Notes: generated from the letters alone by a model not told the origin. Shown: positions 53,420 to 62,286, counted from the stretch's first letter. The stretch: 64,000 bases of DNA from Streptomyces sp. NBC_01304 (GCF_035975855.1 NZ_CP109055.1:7626001-7690000); one strand, 5' to 3'. Numbers and translations are program-made.

Positions 53420-53583
53420 GTCCAGCCGTCACCTCCGGAGGTGAAGCTAGTTTTCGCACGCCCTGCCGTGGCACCAGGCGCCCCCACTTCACACATAAGG
53501 GTGGCCATGTCCTGATTCGCCTGTGGGGGAGGTGGCGGGTGTGCTGAGCCGGGGGCGATTGCGTTCACTGAGGCAAAGCGGCT

Positions 53584-53602
53584 TAAGGTAAGGGGTACCT
53601 AA
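53584..53602 (+). promoter_or_regulatory. DmdR1/IdeR-type iron box
   Basis: TAAGGTAAGGGGTACCTAA agrees at 14 of 19 positions with TTAGGTTAGGCTAACCTAA, 44 bp upstream of the siderophore-binding lipoprotein gene. Confidence 0.75.
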
Positions 53603-53645
53603 CTTTTAGCTGTCCCGTGCTAGCTGTCTTCCTGATGGAGCCCTG

Positions 53646-54686
53646 ATGTCCCTACGCCGCCGCGGCACCGCAGCCGTTGCCATAGCCGTCGCCGCCGCAC
53701 TCGCTCTCGGCGCCTGCTCCGCCGACGAGGGCGGCAAGGGCACCGGCCAGGGCAAGGACGCCGGCAACGGCAGCAAGTCCGTCGCCCAGGGCGGCGAGGA
53801 CTTCGCGAAGGCCGCCGAGGACACCGCGAAGATGGGCACCACCGCGAAGCCCGGCGAGTTCCCGCGCACCATCGCGCACGCGATGGGCAAGACCGAGCTG
53901 AAGGCCAAGCCCGAGCGGGTCGTCGTCCTGGACGTCGGCGAGCTCGACAACGTCGCCTCGCTCGGCATCAAGCCGGTCGGCTACGCCCCCACCGAGGGCG
54001 ACGACGGCGTCCCGGAGTACCTGAAGAAGGACGCGGGCAGCCCCAAGAACGTGGGCACGATCAACTCCCTCAACCTAGAGGCGATCGCCGCCCTCAAGCC
54101 CGACCTGATCCTGGGCAGCGAGCTGCGCGCGGCCAAGATGTACCCGCAGCTCGCCAAGATCGCGCCGACCGTCTTCTCCATCCGTCCGGGCTTCACCTGG
54201 AAGGAGAACTACCTGCTGAACGCCGCCGCGCTGGACGAGCAGGCCGCGGCGAAGGCCAAGCTGGCGACGTACGAGGAGAAGGCGAAGAAGCTCGGCGCCG
54301 ACCTCGGCGAGAAGAAGCCGACCGTCACGATGCTGCGCTACATGCCGGACCGCATCCGCCTGTACGCGGGCGCCTCGTTCATCGGCACGATCCTCAAGGA
54401 CGTCGGCATCGAGCGGCCGAAGAACCAGCAGATCAACGACCTCGCCACCGAGATCAGCCCCGAGAAGATCGACGAGGCGGACGCCGACTGGATCTTCACC
54501 GGCGTCTACGGCGACGTGCACAAGACCAAGCGGGACACCGCCGAGGACAACCCGCTCTGGAAGAAGCTCGGCGCGGTCAAGAAGGGCCAGGCCAAGGACG
54601 TACCGGACGAGACCTGGTACCTCGGCCTCGGTGTGACGTCGGCCGACACGGTCCTGGACGACCTGCGCGGATTCCTGGTCAAGTAA
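53646..54686 (+). CDS. Iron-siderophore ABC transporter substrate-binding lipoprotein
   Basis: 346 residues. Lipoprotein signal ending LALGACSADEGG; after a Gly/Lys linker (26-70) comes a FecB/BtuF-type domain: PERVVVLDVGELDNVASLGI then KPVGYAPTEGDD, LNLEAIAALKPDLILGSELR and the C-terminal TWYLGLGVTSADTVLDDL. It binds ferric siderophore outside the membrane for a FecCD-type importer not present here. GGAG precedes the ATG. Repressed by iron through the upstream box. Confidence 0.9.
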   Translation: MSLRRRGTAAVAIAVAAALALGACSADEGGKGTGQGKDAGNGSKSVAQGGEDFAKAAEDTAKMGTTAKPGEFPRTIAHAMGKTELKAKPERVVVLDVGELDNVASLGIKPVGYAPTEGDDGVPEYLKKDAGSPKNVGTINSLNLEAIAALKPDLILGSELRAAKMYPQLAKIAPTVFSIRPGFTWKENYLLNAAALDEQAAAKAKLATYEEKAKKLGADLGEKKPTVTMLRYMPDRIRLYAGASFIGTILKDVGIERPKNQQINDLATEISPEKIDEADADWIFTGVYGDVHKTKRDTAEDNPLWKKLGAVKKGQAKDVPDETWYLGLGVTSADTVLDDLRGFLVK

Positions 54687-54737
54687 CCGCACAACGCAGC
54701 AGCCCAGGCGGGGCACGGGGGAAGGTAGCCTTGACCC

Positions 54738-55601
54738 GTGCCCCGTCTGTCTGAAGTCATCGCCGAGCTCGACGCCCTGTGGCCCCCCGAGCGGGCCGAG
54801 CAGTGGGACGCCGTGGGCACGGTCGTCGGCTACCCGGACGCCGAGGTCACGCGCGTACTGTTCGCCGTCGACCCCGTCCAGGACATCGTCGACGAGGCGA
54901 TCAAGCTCGGCGCGAACCTCCTGGTCACGCACCACCCGCTGTATCTGCGCGGGACGACCACGGTCGCGGCCGGTCACTTCAAGGGCCGGGTCGTGCACGA
55001 CCTGATCAAGAACGACATCGCGCTGCACGTCGCCCACACCAACGCCGACACCGCGGACCCCGGAGTCTCCGACGCCCTCGCGGGCGCCCTGGATCTTCGG
55101 GTCGTACGTCCCCTCGTCGCGGACGCCTCCGACCCGACGGGCCGCCGCGGCCTCGGCCGGATCTGCGAGCTCGACCACCCGCTGACCCTCGCCGAGTTCG
55201 CCGCGCACGCCGCGAAGCGCCTGCCGGCCACCGCGCAGGGGATCCGCGCCGCAGGGGATCCGGACGCGGTCGTACGTACGGTCGCGGTGAGCGGCGGCTC
55301 GGGCGACAGCCTCTTCGACGCCGTGCGCGCCGCGGGCGTCGACGCCTTCCTCACCGCCGACCTGCGCCACCACCCGGTCTCCGAGGCCACCCAGCACTCA
55401 CCTCTCGGCCTGGTCGACGCCGCCCACTGGGCGACCGAATGGCCCTGGTGCGAGCAGGCCGCAGCCCAGCTCGACGAGATTTCCGACCGTCACGGATGGG
55501 GCCTTCGGGTCCATGTCTCGAAGACGGTCACGGACCCATGGACCGCCCACGCGGCGTCCGCCTTCGCAGTTCCCACCGATTCATCTGGAGCCCCCAACTG
55601 A
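54738..55601 (+). CDS. Nif3-like dinuclear metal centre protein
   Basis: 287 residues from GTG 54738. Metal ligands in LGANLLVTHHPLYLRG and VAHTNADTADPGVSDAL, with later DAFLTADLRHHPVSEA and LGLVDAAHWATEW. Nif3/YbgI proteins form hexameric toroids with a di-metal site; GTP cyclohydrolase 1 type 2 annotation is common but the function is unsettled. Its stop overlaps the CTG start of the zinc ribbon protein. Housekeeping operon with the next two genes. Confidence 0.9.
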   Translation: MPRLSEVIAELDALWPPERAEQWDAVGTVVGYPDAEVTRVLFAVDPVQDIVDEAIKLGANLLVTHHPLYLRGTTTVAAGHFKGRVVHDLIKNDIALHVAHTNADTADPGVSDALAGALDLRVVRPLVADASDPTGRRGLGRICELDHPLTLAEFAAHAAKRLPATAQGIRAAGDPDAVVRTVAVSGGSGDSLFDAVRAAGVDAFLTADLRHHPVSEATQHSPLGLVDAAHWATEWPWCEQAAAQLDEISDRHGWGLRVHVSKTVTDPWTAHAASAFAVPTDSSGAPN

Positions 55602-56341
55602 ACGCCGCGCCCGCCGACCAGATCCGACTCCTCGACGTCCAGGCCCTCGACGTACGCCTGCAGCAGCTGGCGCACAAGCGCAAGGCCCTGCCCGAGCACG
55701 CCGAGATCGAGTCGCTGACCAAGGACCTCACGCAGCTGCGTGACCTCCTCGTCGCCGCCCAGACCGAGGACGGCGACTGCGCCCGTGAGCAGACCAAGGC
55801 CGAGCAGGACGTGGACCAGGTGCGCCAGCGCGCCGCCCGCGACCAGCAGCGCCTGGACTCCGGCGCGATCACCTCGCCGAAGGACCTGGAGAACCTGCAG
55901 CGCGAGATCGCCTCACTCGCCAAGCGCCAGGGCGACCTGGAGGACGTCGTCCTCGAGGTGATGGAGCGCCGCGAGTCCGCGCAGGAGCGGGTCGTCGAGC
56001 TGACCGAGCGCGTCTCCTCGGTCCAGTCGAAGATCGACGACGCCACTGCCCGCCGTGACGCCTCCTTCGAGGAGATCGACGGCGAGAACACCACGGTCAC
56101 CAAGGAGCGCGAGGTCGTCGCCGGCTCCGTACCGGCCGACCTGCTGAAGCTCTACGACAAGCTCCGCGAGAAGGAGGGCGGCGTGGGTGCGGCGAAGCTC
56201 TACCAGCGCCGCTGCGAGGGCTGCCGCCTGGAGCTCAACATCACCGAGGTGAACGAGGTCAAGGCCGCCGCCCCCGACGCGATCGTGCGCTGCGAGAACT
56301 GCCGCCGGATCCTGGTCCGCACCTCGGAGTCCGGCCTGTAA
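55598..56341 (+). CDS. Coiled-coil C4-type zinc ribbon protein
   Basis: 247 residues. A long coiled coil (about 15-180, LLDVQALDVRLQQLAHKRKA through EEIDGENTTVTKEREVVAGS) is followed by a zinc ribbon with CEGC (near 208) and CENC (near 232). The only credible start is CTG at 55598, overlapping the Nif3 stop (CTGA), with GGAG 7 nt upstream; the frame has no ATG, GTG or TTG nearby. Often found between Nif3 and RNase H genes in actinobacteria. Possible nucleic-acid or assembly role; unproven. Confidence 0.85.
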   Translation: MNAAPADQIRLLDVQALDVRLQQLAHKRKALPEHAEIESLTKDLTQLRDLLVAAQTEDGDCAREQTKAEQDVDQVRQRAARDQQRLDSGAITSPKDLENLQREIASLAKRQGDLEDVVLEVMERRESAQERVVELTERVSSVQSKIDDATARRDASFEEIDGENTTVTKEREVVAGSVPADLLKLYDKLREKEGGVGAAKLYQRRCEGCRLELNITEVNEVKAAAPDAIVRCENCRRILVRTSESGL

Positions 56342-57633
56342 TGCCGAAGTTCGTCATCGAGGCAGACGGCGGGTCCCGGGGCAACCCGGGGCCCGCGGGC
56401 TATGGGGCCGTCGTCATCGACGCGGTGACCGGCGAGGCGCTCGCCGAGGCCGCCGAGTACATCGGGGTCGCCACCAACAACGTCGCCGAGTACAAGGGCC
56501 TCGTCGCCGGGCTCAAGGCCGCCAAGGCCATCGACCCGGACGCGCAGATCCACGTCCGGATGGACTCCAAGCTCGTCGTCGAGCAGATGTCCGGCCGCTG
56601 GAAGATCAAGCACCCGGACATGAAGCCGCTCGCCGCCGAGGCCGGGCGGGTCTTCCCTGCGTCGCAGGTGACGTACGAGTGGATCCCGCGCGAGAAGAAC
56701 AAGTACGCAGACCGCCTCGCCAACGAGGCCATGGACGCGGGCAAGTTGGGCAAGCAGTGGTCGCCGTCGAACTCCACGGCGGAGCTGGACGCCCGGGCCG
56801 CGCGCAACGTGGCCTCAGCTCCCGCTGCCGGTCCGGTGGGCGACCAGGCGGCGGGCGCGGCGAAGGCACGGGCCGCGCTGTCGGGGGCGCGGGGTTCCGG
56901 CTCTGATGCCGCAGATACGTCGACGGGTGTGGCTTCTGCCGGTACGTCGACGGCGGTTGCCGAACAGCCCGGCACGCCCCCGGTCGGCTGGGCCGCCCCC
57001 GCAGACCTCGGCACCCCCGCCACCTTCGTCCTGCTGCGGCACGGCGAGACCGCGCTCACGCCCGAGAAGCGGTTCTCCGGCAGCGGTGGCTCGGACCCCG
57101 AGCTGTCCGCGGTGGGCCGCCGCCAGGCCGACGCGGTCGCCGCATCCCTCGCCGCGCGCGGCACGATCCAGGCGATCGTCAGCTCCCCGCTCAAGCGCTG
57201 CCGCGAGACGGCCGAGGCGGTCGCCGCCAAGCTGGGCCTCGACGTGAGTGTCGAACAGGGCCTGCGCGAAACGGACTTCGGGGCCTGGGAGGGTCTCACC
57301 TTCGCCGAGGTCCGCGAGCGGTATCCCGACGACCTGGACGCCTGGCTGGCCTCGCCGAAGGCGGCCCCCACGGGCGGTGGCGAGTCGTTCGCCCAGGTCT
57401 CCCGGCGCGTCTCGACGGCCCGCGACAAGCTCACCGAGCGGTACGCGGGGCGCACGGTGCTCCTGGTCACCCACGTCACACCGGTCAAGACGCTGATCCG
57501 CCTCGCGCTCGGCGCCCCGCCGGAGTCGCTGTTCCGGATGGAGCTCTCGGCGGCGTCGCTGTCGGCGGTGGCGTACTACGCGGACGGGAACGCCTCCGTC
57601 CGCCTCCTGAACGACACCTCGCACCTGCGCTGA
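56341..57633 (+). CDS. Bifunctional RNase HI / CobC-like acid phosphatase
   Basis: 430 residues. RNase HI domain (1-135): DGGSRGNPGPAGYG (first Asp), Glu in NNVAEYKGLVAGL, Asp in VRMDSKLVVEQMSG and DRLANEAMD. Ala/Gly linker (about 145-220). Histidine phosphatase domain (225-430): LLRHGETALTPEKRFSG, SSPLKRCRETAEAV, FGAWEGLTFAEV and LLVTHVTPVKTL. Same fusion as Rv2228c, with activity on RNA-DNA hybrids and possibly alpha-ribazole phosphate of B12 synthesis. ATG overlaps the previous stop by one base (TAATG). Confidence 0.93.
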   Translation: MPKFVIEADGGSRGNPGPAGYGAVVIDAVTGEALAEAAEYIGVATNNVAEYKGLVAGLKAAKAIDPDAQIHVRMDSKLVVEQMSGRWKIKHPDMKPLAAEAGRVFPASQVTYEWIPREKNKYADRLANEAMDAGKLGKQWSPSNSTAELDARAARNVASAPAAGPVGDQAAGAAKARAALSGARGSGSDAADTSTGVASAGTSTAVAEQPGTPPVGWAAPADLGTPATFVLLRHGETALTPEKRFSGSGGSDPELSAVGRRQADAVAASLAARGTIQAIVSSPLKRCRETAEAVAAKLGLDVSVEQGLRETDFGAWEGLTFAEVRERYPDDLDAWLASPKAAPTGGGESFAQVSRRVSTARDKLTERYAGRTVLLVTHVTPVKTLIRLALGAPPESLFRMELSAASLSAVAYYADGNASVRLLNDTSHLR

Positions 57634-57652
57634 ACCGCGCGCCGAACGCAGC

Positions 57653-57691
57653 GGAACGGCCCCTTCCCGCCAGGCGGGAAGGGGCCGTTCC
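57653..57691. terminator. Strong bidirectional terminator
   Basis: 19-bp perfect arms (GGAACGGCCCCTTCCCGCC and complement) with a single central A, between convergent RNase H and aldolase genes. Confidence 0.9.
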
Positions 57692-57700
57692 ACTGCGCGT

Positions 57701-58327
57701 TCAGCCTCGCAGGGCGGCGGCCTCGCGGGCCAGCTTCTCCACGCGGGCCCAGTCCTTGGCCGCGATCGCGTCGCCGGGCAGCATCCAACTGCCGCCCACG
57801 CAGCCGACGTTCTTCAGCGCCAGGTACGACGGCGCGGACGCCAGCCTGATCCCGCCCGTCGGGCAGAACCGGGCCTGCGGGAGCGGACCCCCGAGGGACT
57901 TCAGATAGGCCGTGCCGCCGGCCGCCTCGGCCGGGAAGAACTTCATCTCGCGCACACCGCGTTCGAGCAGCGCGACCACCTCGGAGGTGGTCGAGACGCC
58001 CGGCAGGAAGGGCACGCCGGAGCCCTTCATCGAGTCGAGCAGCTGGTCCGTCCACCCGGGGGAGACCAGGAAGCGGGCGCCCGCAGCAACCGACTCCTCG
58101 ACATTCACGGGGGATATGACGGTCCCCGCGCCGACCACGGCGTCCGGCACCTCGGCCGCGATCGCCCGGATCGCGTCGAGCGCCGCGGGCGTACGCAGCG
58201 TGACCTCGATGGCGGGCAGCCCACCGGCGACGAGGGCGCGCGCGAGCGGGACGGCGTCGGACAGCTCCTCGACGACCACGACGGGCACGACGGGGGCGAG
58301 GTCCAGGACAGAGGAGGAGGAAGTCAT
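57701..58327 (-). CDS. eda: KHG/KDPG aldolase
   Basis: 208 residues from ATG 58327 (GGATGGGGG upstream; the frame extends to 58390 without a site). TIM barrel with Glu in LPAIEVTLRTPAAL, Schiff-base Lys in REMKFFPAEAAGGT, and GAGTVISPVNVEES and FCPTGGIRL. It splits 2-keto-3-deoxy-6-phosphogluconate or 4-hydroxy-2-oxoglutarate to pyruvate plus aldehyde. Stands alone here. Confidence 0.92.
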   Translation of the reverse strand: MTSSSSVLDLAPVVPVVVVEELSDAVPLARALVAGGLPAIEVTLRTPAALDAIRAIAAEVPDAVVGAGTVISPVNVEESVAAGARFLVSPGWTDQLLDSMKGSGVPFLPGVSTTSEVVALLERGVREMKFFPAEAAGGTAYLKSLGGPLPQARFCPTGGIRLASAPSYLALKNVGCVGGSWMLPGDAIAAKDWARVEKLAREAAALRG

Positions 58328-58399
58328 GCCCCCATCCTGCCTGGGCCTATGCAGCATGCGCAAAGACCGTTGCGCATGCTGCAACGCCATGCCTGAGGG

Positions 58400-59200
58400 T
58401 CAGTGAATCTCGGTCACGATCACGTCGAGCTGCCACGCCTTCCCGGCCTTCGCCGGAGCCTGCGCCTCCACCGCGAACCCGAGATCGCCGAGGGCCTCCA
58501 CCAGCTCGGCGGGCCCGGCCGGCGCGGCACCGGCCTGCAGCAGATCGCGTACGAGCCGCCCCTTGGTCGCCTTGTTGAAGTGGCTGACCACGGACCGCTT
58601 CTCGACCCCGTTGACGATCTGGGACTGCAGCACCCGCACGGTCGCCGTACGTCCCGCGACCTCGCCCTTGGGCTTCCAGGCGTTGGCGTACGCGGACGAA
58701 CGCAGGTCGAGCACAAGGCCGTCGCCCGCCGCCTCGGGCATGACCTCGGCCATCGGCGCGCGCCAGTACGCACCGAGCGCGCCCAGCCCCGGCAGCTTGA
58801 CCCCCATCGAGCAGCGGTAGGAGGGAATCCGGTCGCCGATCCGCACCGCACCCCAGAGCCCCGAGAAGACGACCAGGGACTTGACGGCCCGCTTCTTCGC
58901 GGCGGTGTCGAGATCCGCGAGCCCCAGTGCGTCGTACAGCACACCGGTGTAGATCTCACCGGCCGGCCGGGCCCCGGCGTTCCGCAGCTCGGCGTTCTTG
59001 CCGACCTCCCCGGCCAGCCCCTCGCTCAGCCCGAGCACCTCACGCGCCTTGCCCTCGTCCGCGGCACACAGCTCGACCAACTCGTCGAGCACGGCGGCCC
59101 GCGCCTCGGTGAGTCCGGGCAGGGAAAGCCCCTCAAGCTTCAGCGGCGCTCCGCGCCCGGAGGAGGCCTTTCCCTCGGACGGCGGCAGAAGGACGAGCAC
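58400..59200 (-). CDS. yaaA: Peroxide stress protein YaaA (DUF328)
   Basis: 266 residues from GTG 59200 with AAGGAGA upstream. MLVLLPPSEGKASSGRGAPL at the N-terminus, then YTGVLYDALGLADLD, FSGLWGAVRIGDRIPSYR, GDGLVLDLRSSAYANAW and SHFNKATKGRLVRDLL are family marks. In E. coli YaaA limits intracellular iron and oxidative DNA damage. Length is usual. Confidence 0.9.
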   Translation of the reverse strand: MLVLLPPSEGKASSGRGAPLKLEGLSLPGLTEARAAVLDELVELCAADEGKAREVLGLSEGLAGEVGKNAELRNAGARPAGEIYTGVLYDALGLADLDTAAKKRAVKSLVVFSGLWGAVRIGDRIPSYRCSMGVKLPGLGALGAYWRAPMAEVMPEAAGDGLVLDLRSSAYANAWKPKGEVAGRTATVRVLQSQIVNGVEKRSVVSHFNKATKGRLVRDLLQAGAAPAGPAELVEALGDLGFAVEAQAPAKAGKAWQLDVIVTEIH

Positions 59201-59277
59201 GGGTTCTCCTTAGCGGGTGGTACGGGGGAGGGGTGCGGCCCCAGTGCAGGGTATCCGGCTGACCTTGCTTGCCCTCT

Positions 59278-59380
59278 TCAGCCCGTCCGGCGTTTGAGGA
59301 CACCGCCCGCAGGGCGGAAGCCGGCGGCAGCCCGCGGCGGCAGCCGCTGATGTCACAGCCGGGAAGGGGCGGGTTGGGGG
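59278..59380. repeat. Intergenic palindromic repeat, copy 4 (left end lost)
   Basis: Core CAGCCCGTCCGGCGTTTGAG and right terminal repeat GGGAAGGGGCGGGTTGGGG (from 59361); the left terminal repeat is missing. An internal CGGCGGCAGC duplication is present. Lies between divergent yaaA and the RNB gene. Confidence 0.75.
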
Positions 59381-59402
59381 AAATGCCCCTACGCTCAGCA
59401 AC

Positions 59403-60842
59403 ATGCCCAGCCGCCACATGCGAGTGACAGGCGCAGCCGAGGCCACGCTGCGCACAGCCCTGACCGAGCTACGCACCAAGCTCGAGATCCCCCGCGACTT
59501 CCCACCGGAGGTCCTCGCGGAGGCGGCCCACGCCGCCAAGAACCCCCGCCTCCCCTCCAGCGACGCCACGGACATCCCCTTCTTCACGATCGACCCGCCC
59601 ACGTCCACGGACCTGGACCAGGCGATGCACCTGGAGCGCCGCGGCAAGGGCTACCGGGTCCAGTACGCGATCGCGGACGTAGCGGCCTACGTCACCCCCG
59701 GCGGCCCCCTCGACCAAGAGGCCCACGCCCGCGTGACCACCCTCTACTTCCCCGACGAGAAGGTCCCGCTGCACCCGCCGACGCTCTCCGACGGCGCCGC
59801 GAGCCTGCTCCCCGACCAGACCTGCCCCGCCCTGCTCTGGACGATCGACCTCGACGGCGACGGCCGCAGGACGGACACCGACGTCCGCCGCGCCCTGGTC
59901 CGCAGCCGCGCCAAGCTCGACTACGACGGCGTACAGAAGGCCATCGACGCGGGCACCGCCGACGAACCCCTGGCCCTCCTCAAGGACATCGGCCTGCTCC
60001 GCGAACGCCTGGAGGTCGAACGCGGCGGCATCTCCCTCAACGTCCCCGAGCAGGAGATCGTCGAGCACGACGGGGTGTTCGAACTCGGCTACCGCGCCCC
60101 GCTCCCCGCCGACGGCTGGAACGCCCAGATCTCCCTGCTCACCGGCCAGGCGGCCGCCGACCTGATGACCGCGCACGGCACCGGCATCCTGCGCACCCTG
60201 CCCGCCGCCCCGGACGGCGCGGTCCGCCGCCTTCGCCGCTCGGCAAAGGCGTTGGGCATCGACTGGCCGCACCACGTGCCGTACTCGGAGGTCGTCCGCG
60301 CCCTCGACCCGCGCCAGGCCCACCACGCGGCCTTCCTCCAGGAGTGCACGACCCTGCTGCGCGGTGCGGGCTACACCGTCTTCACCGGCGGCAACGTCCC
60401 CGACCCGCACATCCACGCCGCCGTGGCGGCCGCGTACACGCACTGCACGGCCCCTCTGCGCCGTCTCGTCGACCGCTACGCCGGCGAGATCTGCCTGGCC
60501 GCGGTCGCGAACGAGGAACCGCCCGAGTGGGTCCTGTCCGCCCTCCCCGACCTCCCGAAGACGATGGCCGACGGCACCCGCCGCGCCAACGGCGTCGAGC
60601 GCGAATGCGTCGACATCGTCGAGGCGGCCCTGCTCAAGGACCGCATCGGCGAGGTCTTCGACGCCTACGTGGTGGACGTGAAGGACCACGAACCGGCCGT
60701 CGGCACCATCCACTTGAGGGACCCCGCGGTCATCGCCCGCATCGAGGGCGGCGAGTCGAAGCTCCCGCTCGGCGAGCGCCTGCGGGTCCGGCTCACGCAG
60801 GCCGATCCGGGATCGGCGAAGGTCCAGTTCGCGCCTGCCTGA
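59403..60842 (+). CDS. RNB-domain ribonuclease (RNase II/R family)
   Basis: 479 residues. RNB catalytic motif TIDPPTSTDLDQAMHLERRG with the metal-binding aspartates, then YAIADVAAYVTPGGPLDQEA, TLYFPDEKVPLHPPTLSDGA and the late AYTHCTAPLRRLVDRYA motif. No N-terminal cold-shock or C-terminal S1 domain, a short form typical of actinobacteria. 3'-5' exoribonuclease expected. Its last 50 bp overlap the convergent membrane protein gene. Confidence 0.9.
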   Translation: MPSRHMRVTGAAEATLRTALTELRTKLEIPRDFPPEVLAEAAHAAKNPRLPSSDATDIPFFTIDPPTSTDLDQAMHLERRGKGYRVQYAIADVAAYVTPGGPLDQEAHARVTTLYFPDEKVPLHPPTLSDGAASLLPDQTCPALLWTIDLDGDGRRTDTDVRRALVRSRAKLDYDGVQKAIDAGTADEPLALLKDIGLLRERLEVERGGISLNVPEQEIVEHDGVFELGYRAPLPADGWNAQISLLTGQAAADLMTAHGTGILRTLPAAPDGAVRRLRRSAKALGIDWPHHVPYSEVVRALDPRQAHHAAFLQECTTLLRGAGYTVFTGGNVPDPHIHAAVAAAYTHCTAPLRRLVDRYAGEICLAAVANEEPPEWVLSALPDLPKTMADGTRRANGVERECVDIVEAALLKDRIGEVFDAYVVDVKDHEPAVGTIHLRDPAVIARIEGGESKLPLGERLRVRLTQADPGSAKVQFAPA

Positions 60843-61431
60843 GCGCGGCCACAAGGGCCCCCGGATCGTCCGCGTTGATACGGAGCACGCGCGCGTGCCC
60901 GACGGCACCGAGGGGACGTACGAAACGAGTGGGCCGCGCCAGCTCGACAGTGACCGTCGTCTGACTCCCGACGATCACATCCAGCGTCCCGTCCTCGCTC
61001 AACTCGAAGTGCCTGCCCGTGGGATAACGCCGGTCCACGCGCGCGTGCGCGATGTCATCGGCCGGTATCCGCAGGTCGAAGAGGGCCCCGTACCGAACCC
61101 TCAACGCCCCGTCCGCGCCCACCACATGGGGCCGGGTCACACAGGCGGCATGCAGACCGATCACCTGGATGATGGTGTACACGTCCACGAAGAGCAGCAT
61201 CGCGTGCACGACCGGCCAGGGAATGAGCACGGCGAGCACGACGGTCTCGACGACGGCCACGAAGAGCAGCCCGTACAGCATCGCGGTCTGGGGACCCGTG
61301 TACGCGGCCGGGTGATCGCCCTCCCGCACCTCGTGCCGACGCCGCCCCACCCACAGGACCAGGCTGTACGCCGCCTTGAACTCGTGCACGGTGAGCCGGC
61401 GCAGGATCTGCAGGGCCCGCTTCCCCGTCAT
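60793..61431 (-). CDS. Membrane protein with two helices and a C-terminal PH-like domain
   Basis: 212 residues. Two hydrophobic segments (about 50-72 and 76-97: AMLYGLLFVAVVETVVLAVL and HAMLLFVDVYTIIQVIGLHA), then a beta-rich domain (105-195) with DGALRVRYGALFDLRIPADD and DVIVGSQTTVTVELARP, like bacterial PH-type membrane proteins. Function unknown. The ATG overlaps the MerR stop (ATGA), so it is co-translated with that regulator. The 3' end is antisense to the RNB gene. Confidence 0.7.
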   Translation of the reverse strand: MTGKRALQILRRLTVHEFKAAYSLVLWVGRRRHEVREGDHPAAYTGPQTAMLYGLLFVAVVETVVLAVLIPWPVVHAMLLFVDVYTIIQVIGLHAACVTRPHVVGADGALRVRYGALFDLRIPADDIAHARVDRRYPTGRHFELSEDGTLDVIVGSQTTVTVELARPTRFVRPLGAVGHARVLRINADDPGALVAALRQARTGPSPIPDRPA

Positions 61432-62207
61432 GCCAACCCCCGTGCGCGTACCACCAACGCCTCGATCATGCGGCGCACCACCTCGGCCTGAGCGGGCGCG
61501 AAGTCGGCCATGAAGGCCTCGCCGAAGGGGTGTTGCCTGTCCCGCTCCCCGGACGCGCCCATGAGCTTCACCAGCTCATCCGGCATATACGCGGCGAACT
61601 CGGCGGCGAGGGGCGCGATGCGGGGATCGTCCACGCCCGCCTCCGCCAGCTCGTCGAGCCTCGCGTACAACTCCTTTGACCGCGAGGCGAGTTCGGGATC
61701 CTCGGCCAGCGGGCGCAGGGCGTCGACGAGCCGGTCGCGCTCCGCGGGGTCGGCCATGCTGTCGAGCAGCACCAGATGCTCCCGGTCCTTCGCGGCCGTC
61801 CCCGAACCGGTCGCAGGGCCCAGCGCCCCGAGCAGCTCGGCGAGGCCGGGCGAGACCGGCCCCTCCGCGGGCAGCCGGCCCGCCCGCGCCTGGGCGAGCA
61901 GCACCTTGAGCCGGGCCCGCCGCTCCCGCAGCGCGTCCTCCTGCCGCGCGAGATCCGCGTCCAGCTCTTCAAGGACCTCCGCGAGCTCCTTGCCCTCGTC
62001 GTCCGCGAGCACGTCCCGGACCTCCCCGAGGCCGAGGCCCAGCTCGGTGAGGCGCTTGATCCGGGCGAGCTCGACGGCGTGCCGCAGGCCGTACTCGCGA
62101 TAGCCGTTGGACCGCCGCTCGGGCTCGGGCAGCAGGCCCAGGTGGTGGTAGTGCCGCACGGCCCGCGAGGTCACCCCGGCGAGCGCGGCCAGTTCTCCGA
62201 TCCGCAT
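61428..62207 (-). CDS. MerR-family transcriptional regulator
   Basis: 259 residues. Winged helix-turn-helix MRIGELAALAGVTSRAVRHY then HHLGLLPEPERRSNGYREYG, coiled coil (about 85-115) and a 140-residue helical effector domain without the TipA His/Cys features. The promoter has a 19-bp spacer and a palindrome, the typical autoregulated MerR form. Operon with the membrane protein. Effector unknown. Confidence 0.87.
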   Translation of the reverse strand: MRIGELAALAGVTSRAVRHYHHLGLLPEPERRSNGYREYGLRHAVELARIKRLTELGLGLGEVRDVLADDEGKELAEVLEELDADLARQEDALRERRARLKVLLAQARAGRLPAEGPVSPGLAELLGALGPATGSGTAAKDREHLVLLDSMADPAERDRLVDALRPLAEDPELASRSKELYARLDELAEAGVDDPRIAPLAAEFAAYMPDELVKLMGASGERDRQHPFGEAFMADFAPAQAEVVRRMIEALVVRARGLA

Positions 62208-62213
62208 GCCTTC

Positions 62214-62244
62214 AGTAGAAACCTTGCCGCTGCGACAAGGTCAA
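62214..62244 (-). promoter_or_regulatory. MerR-type promoter with 19-bp spacer
   Basis: On the minus strand: TTGACC (-35, 62244-62239), a 19-bp spacer carrying the palindrome ACCTTG-N9-CAAGGT, then TCTACT (-10, 62219-62214). The -10 is only 6 bp from the ATG, so the transcript is probably leaderless. Confidence 0.75.
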
Positions 62245-62286
62245 GCGCATTCGGCCCCTGATCGTTGCGGGTACGATGGCGGCACG

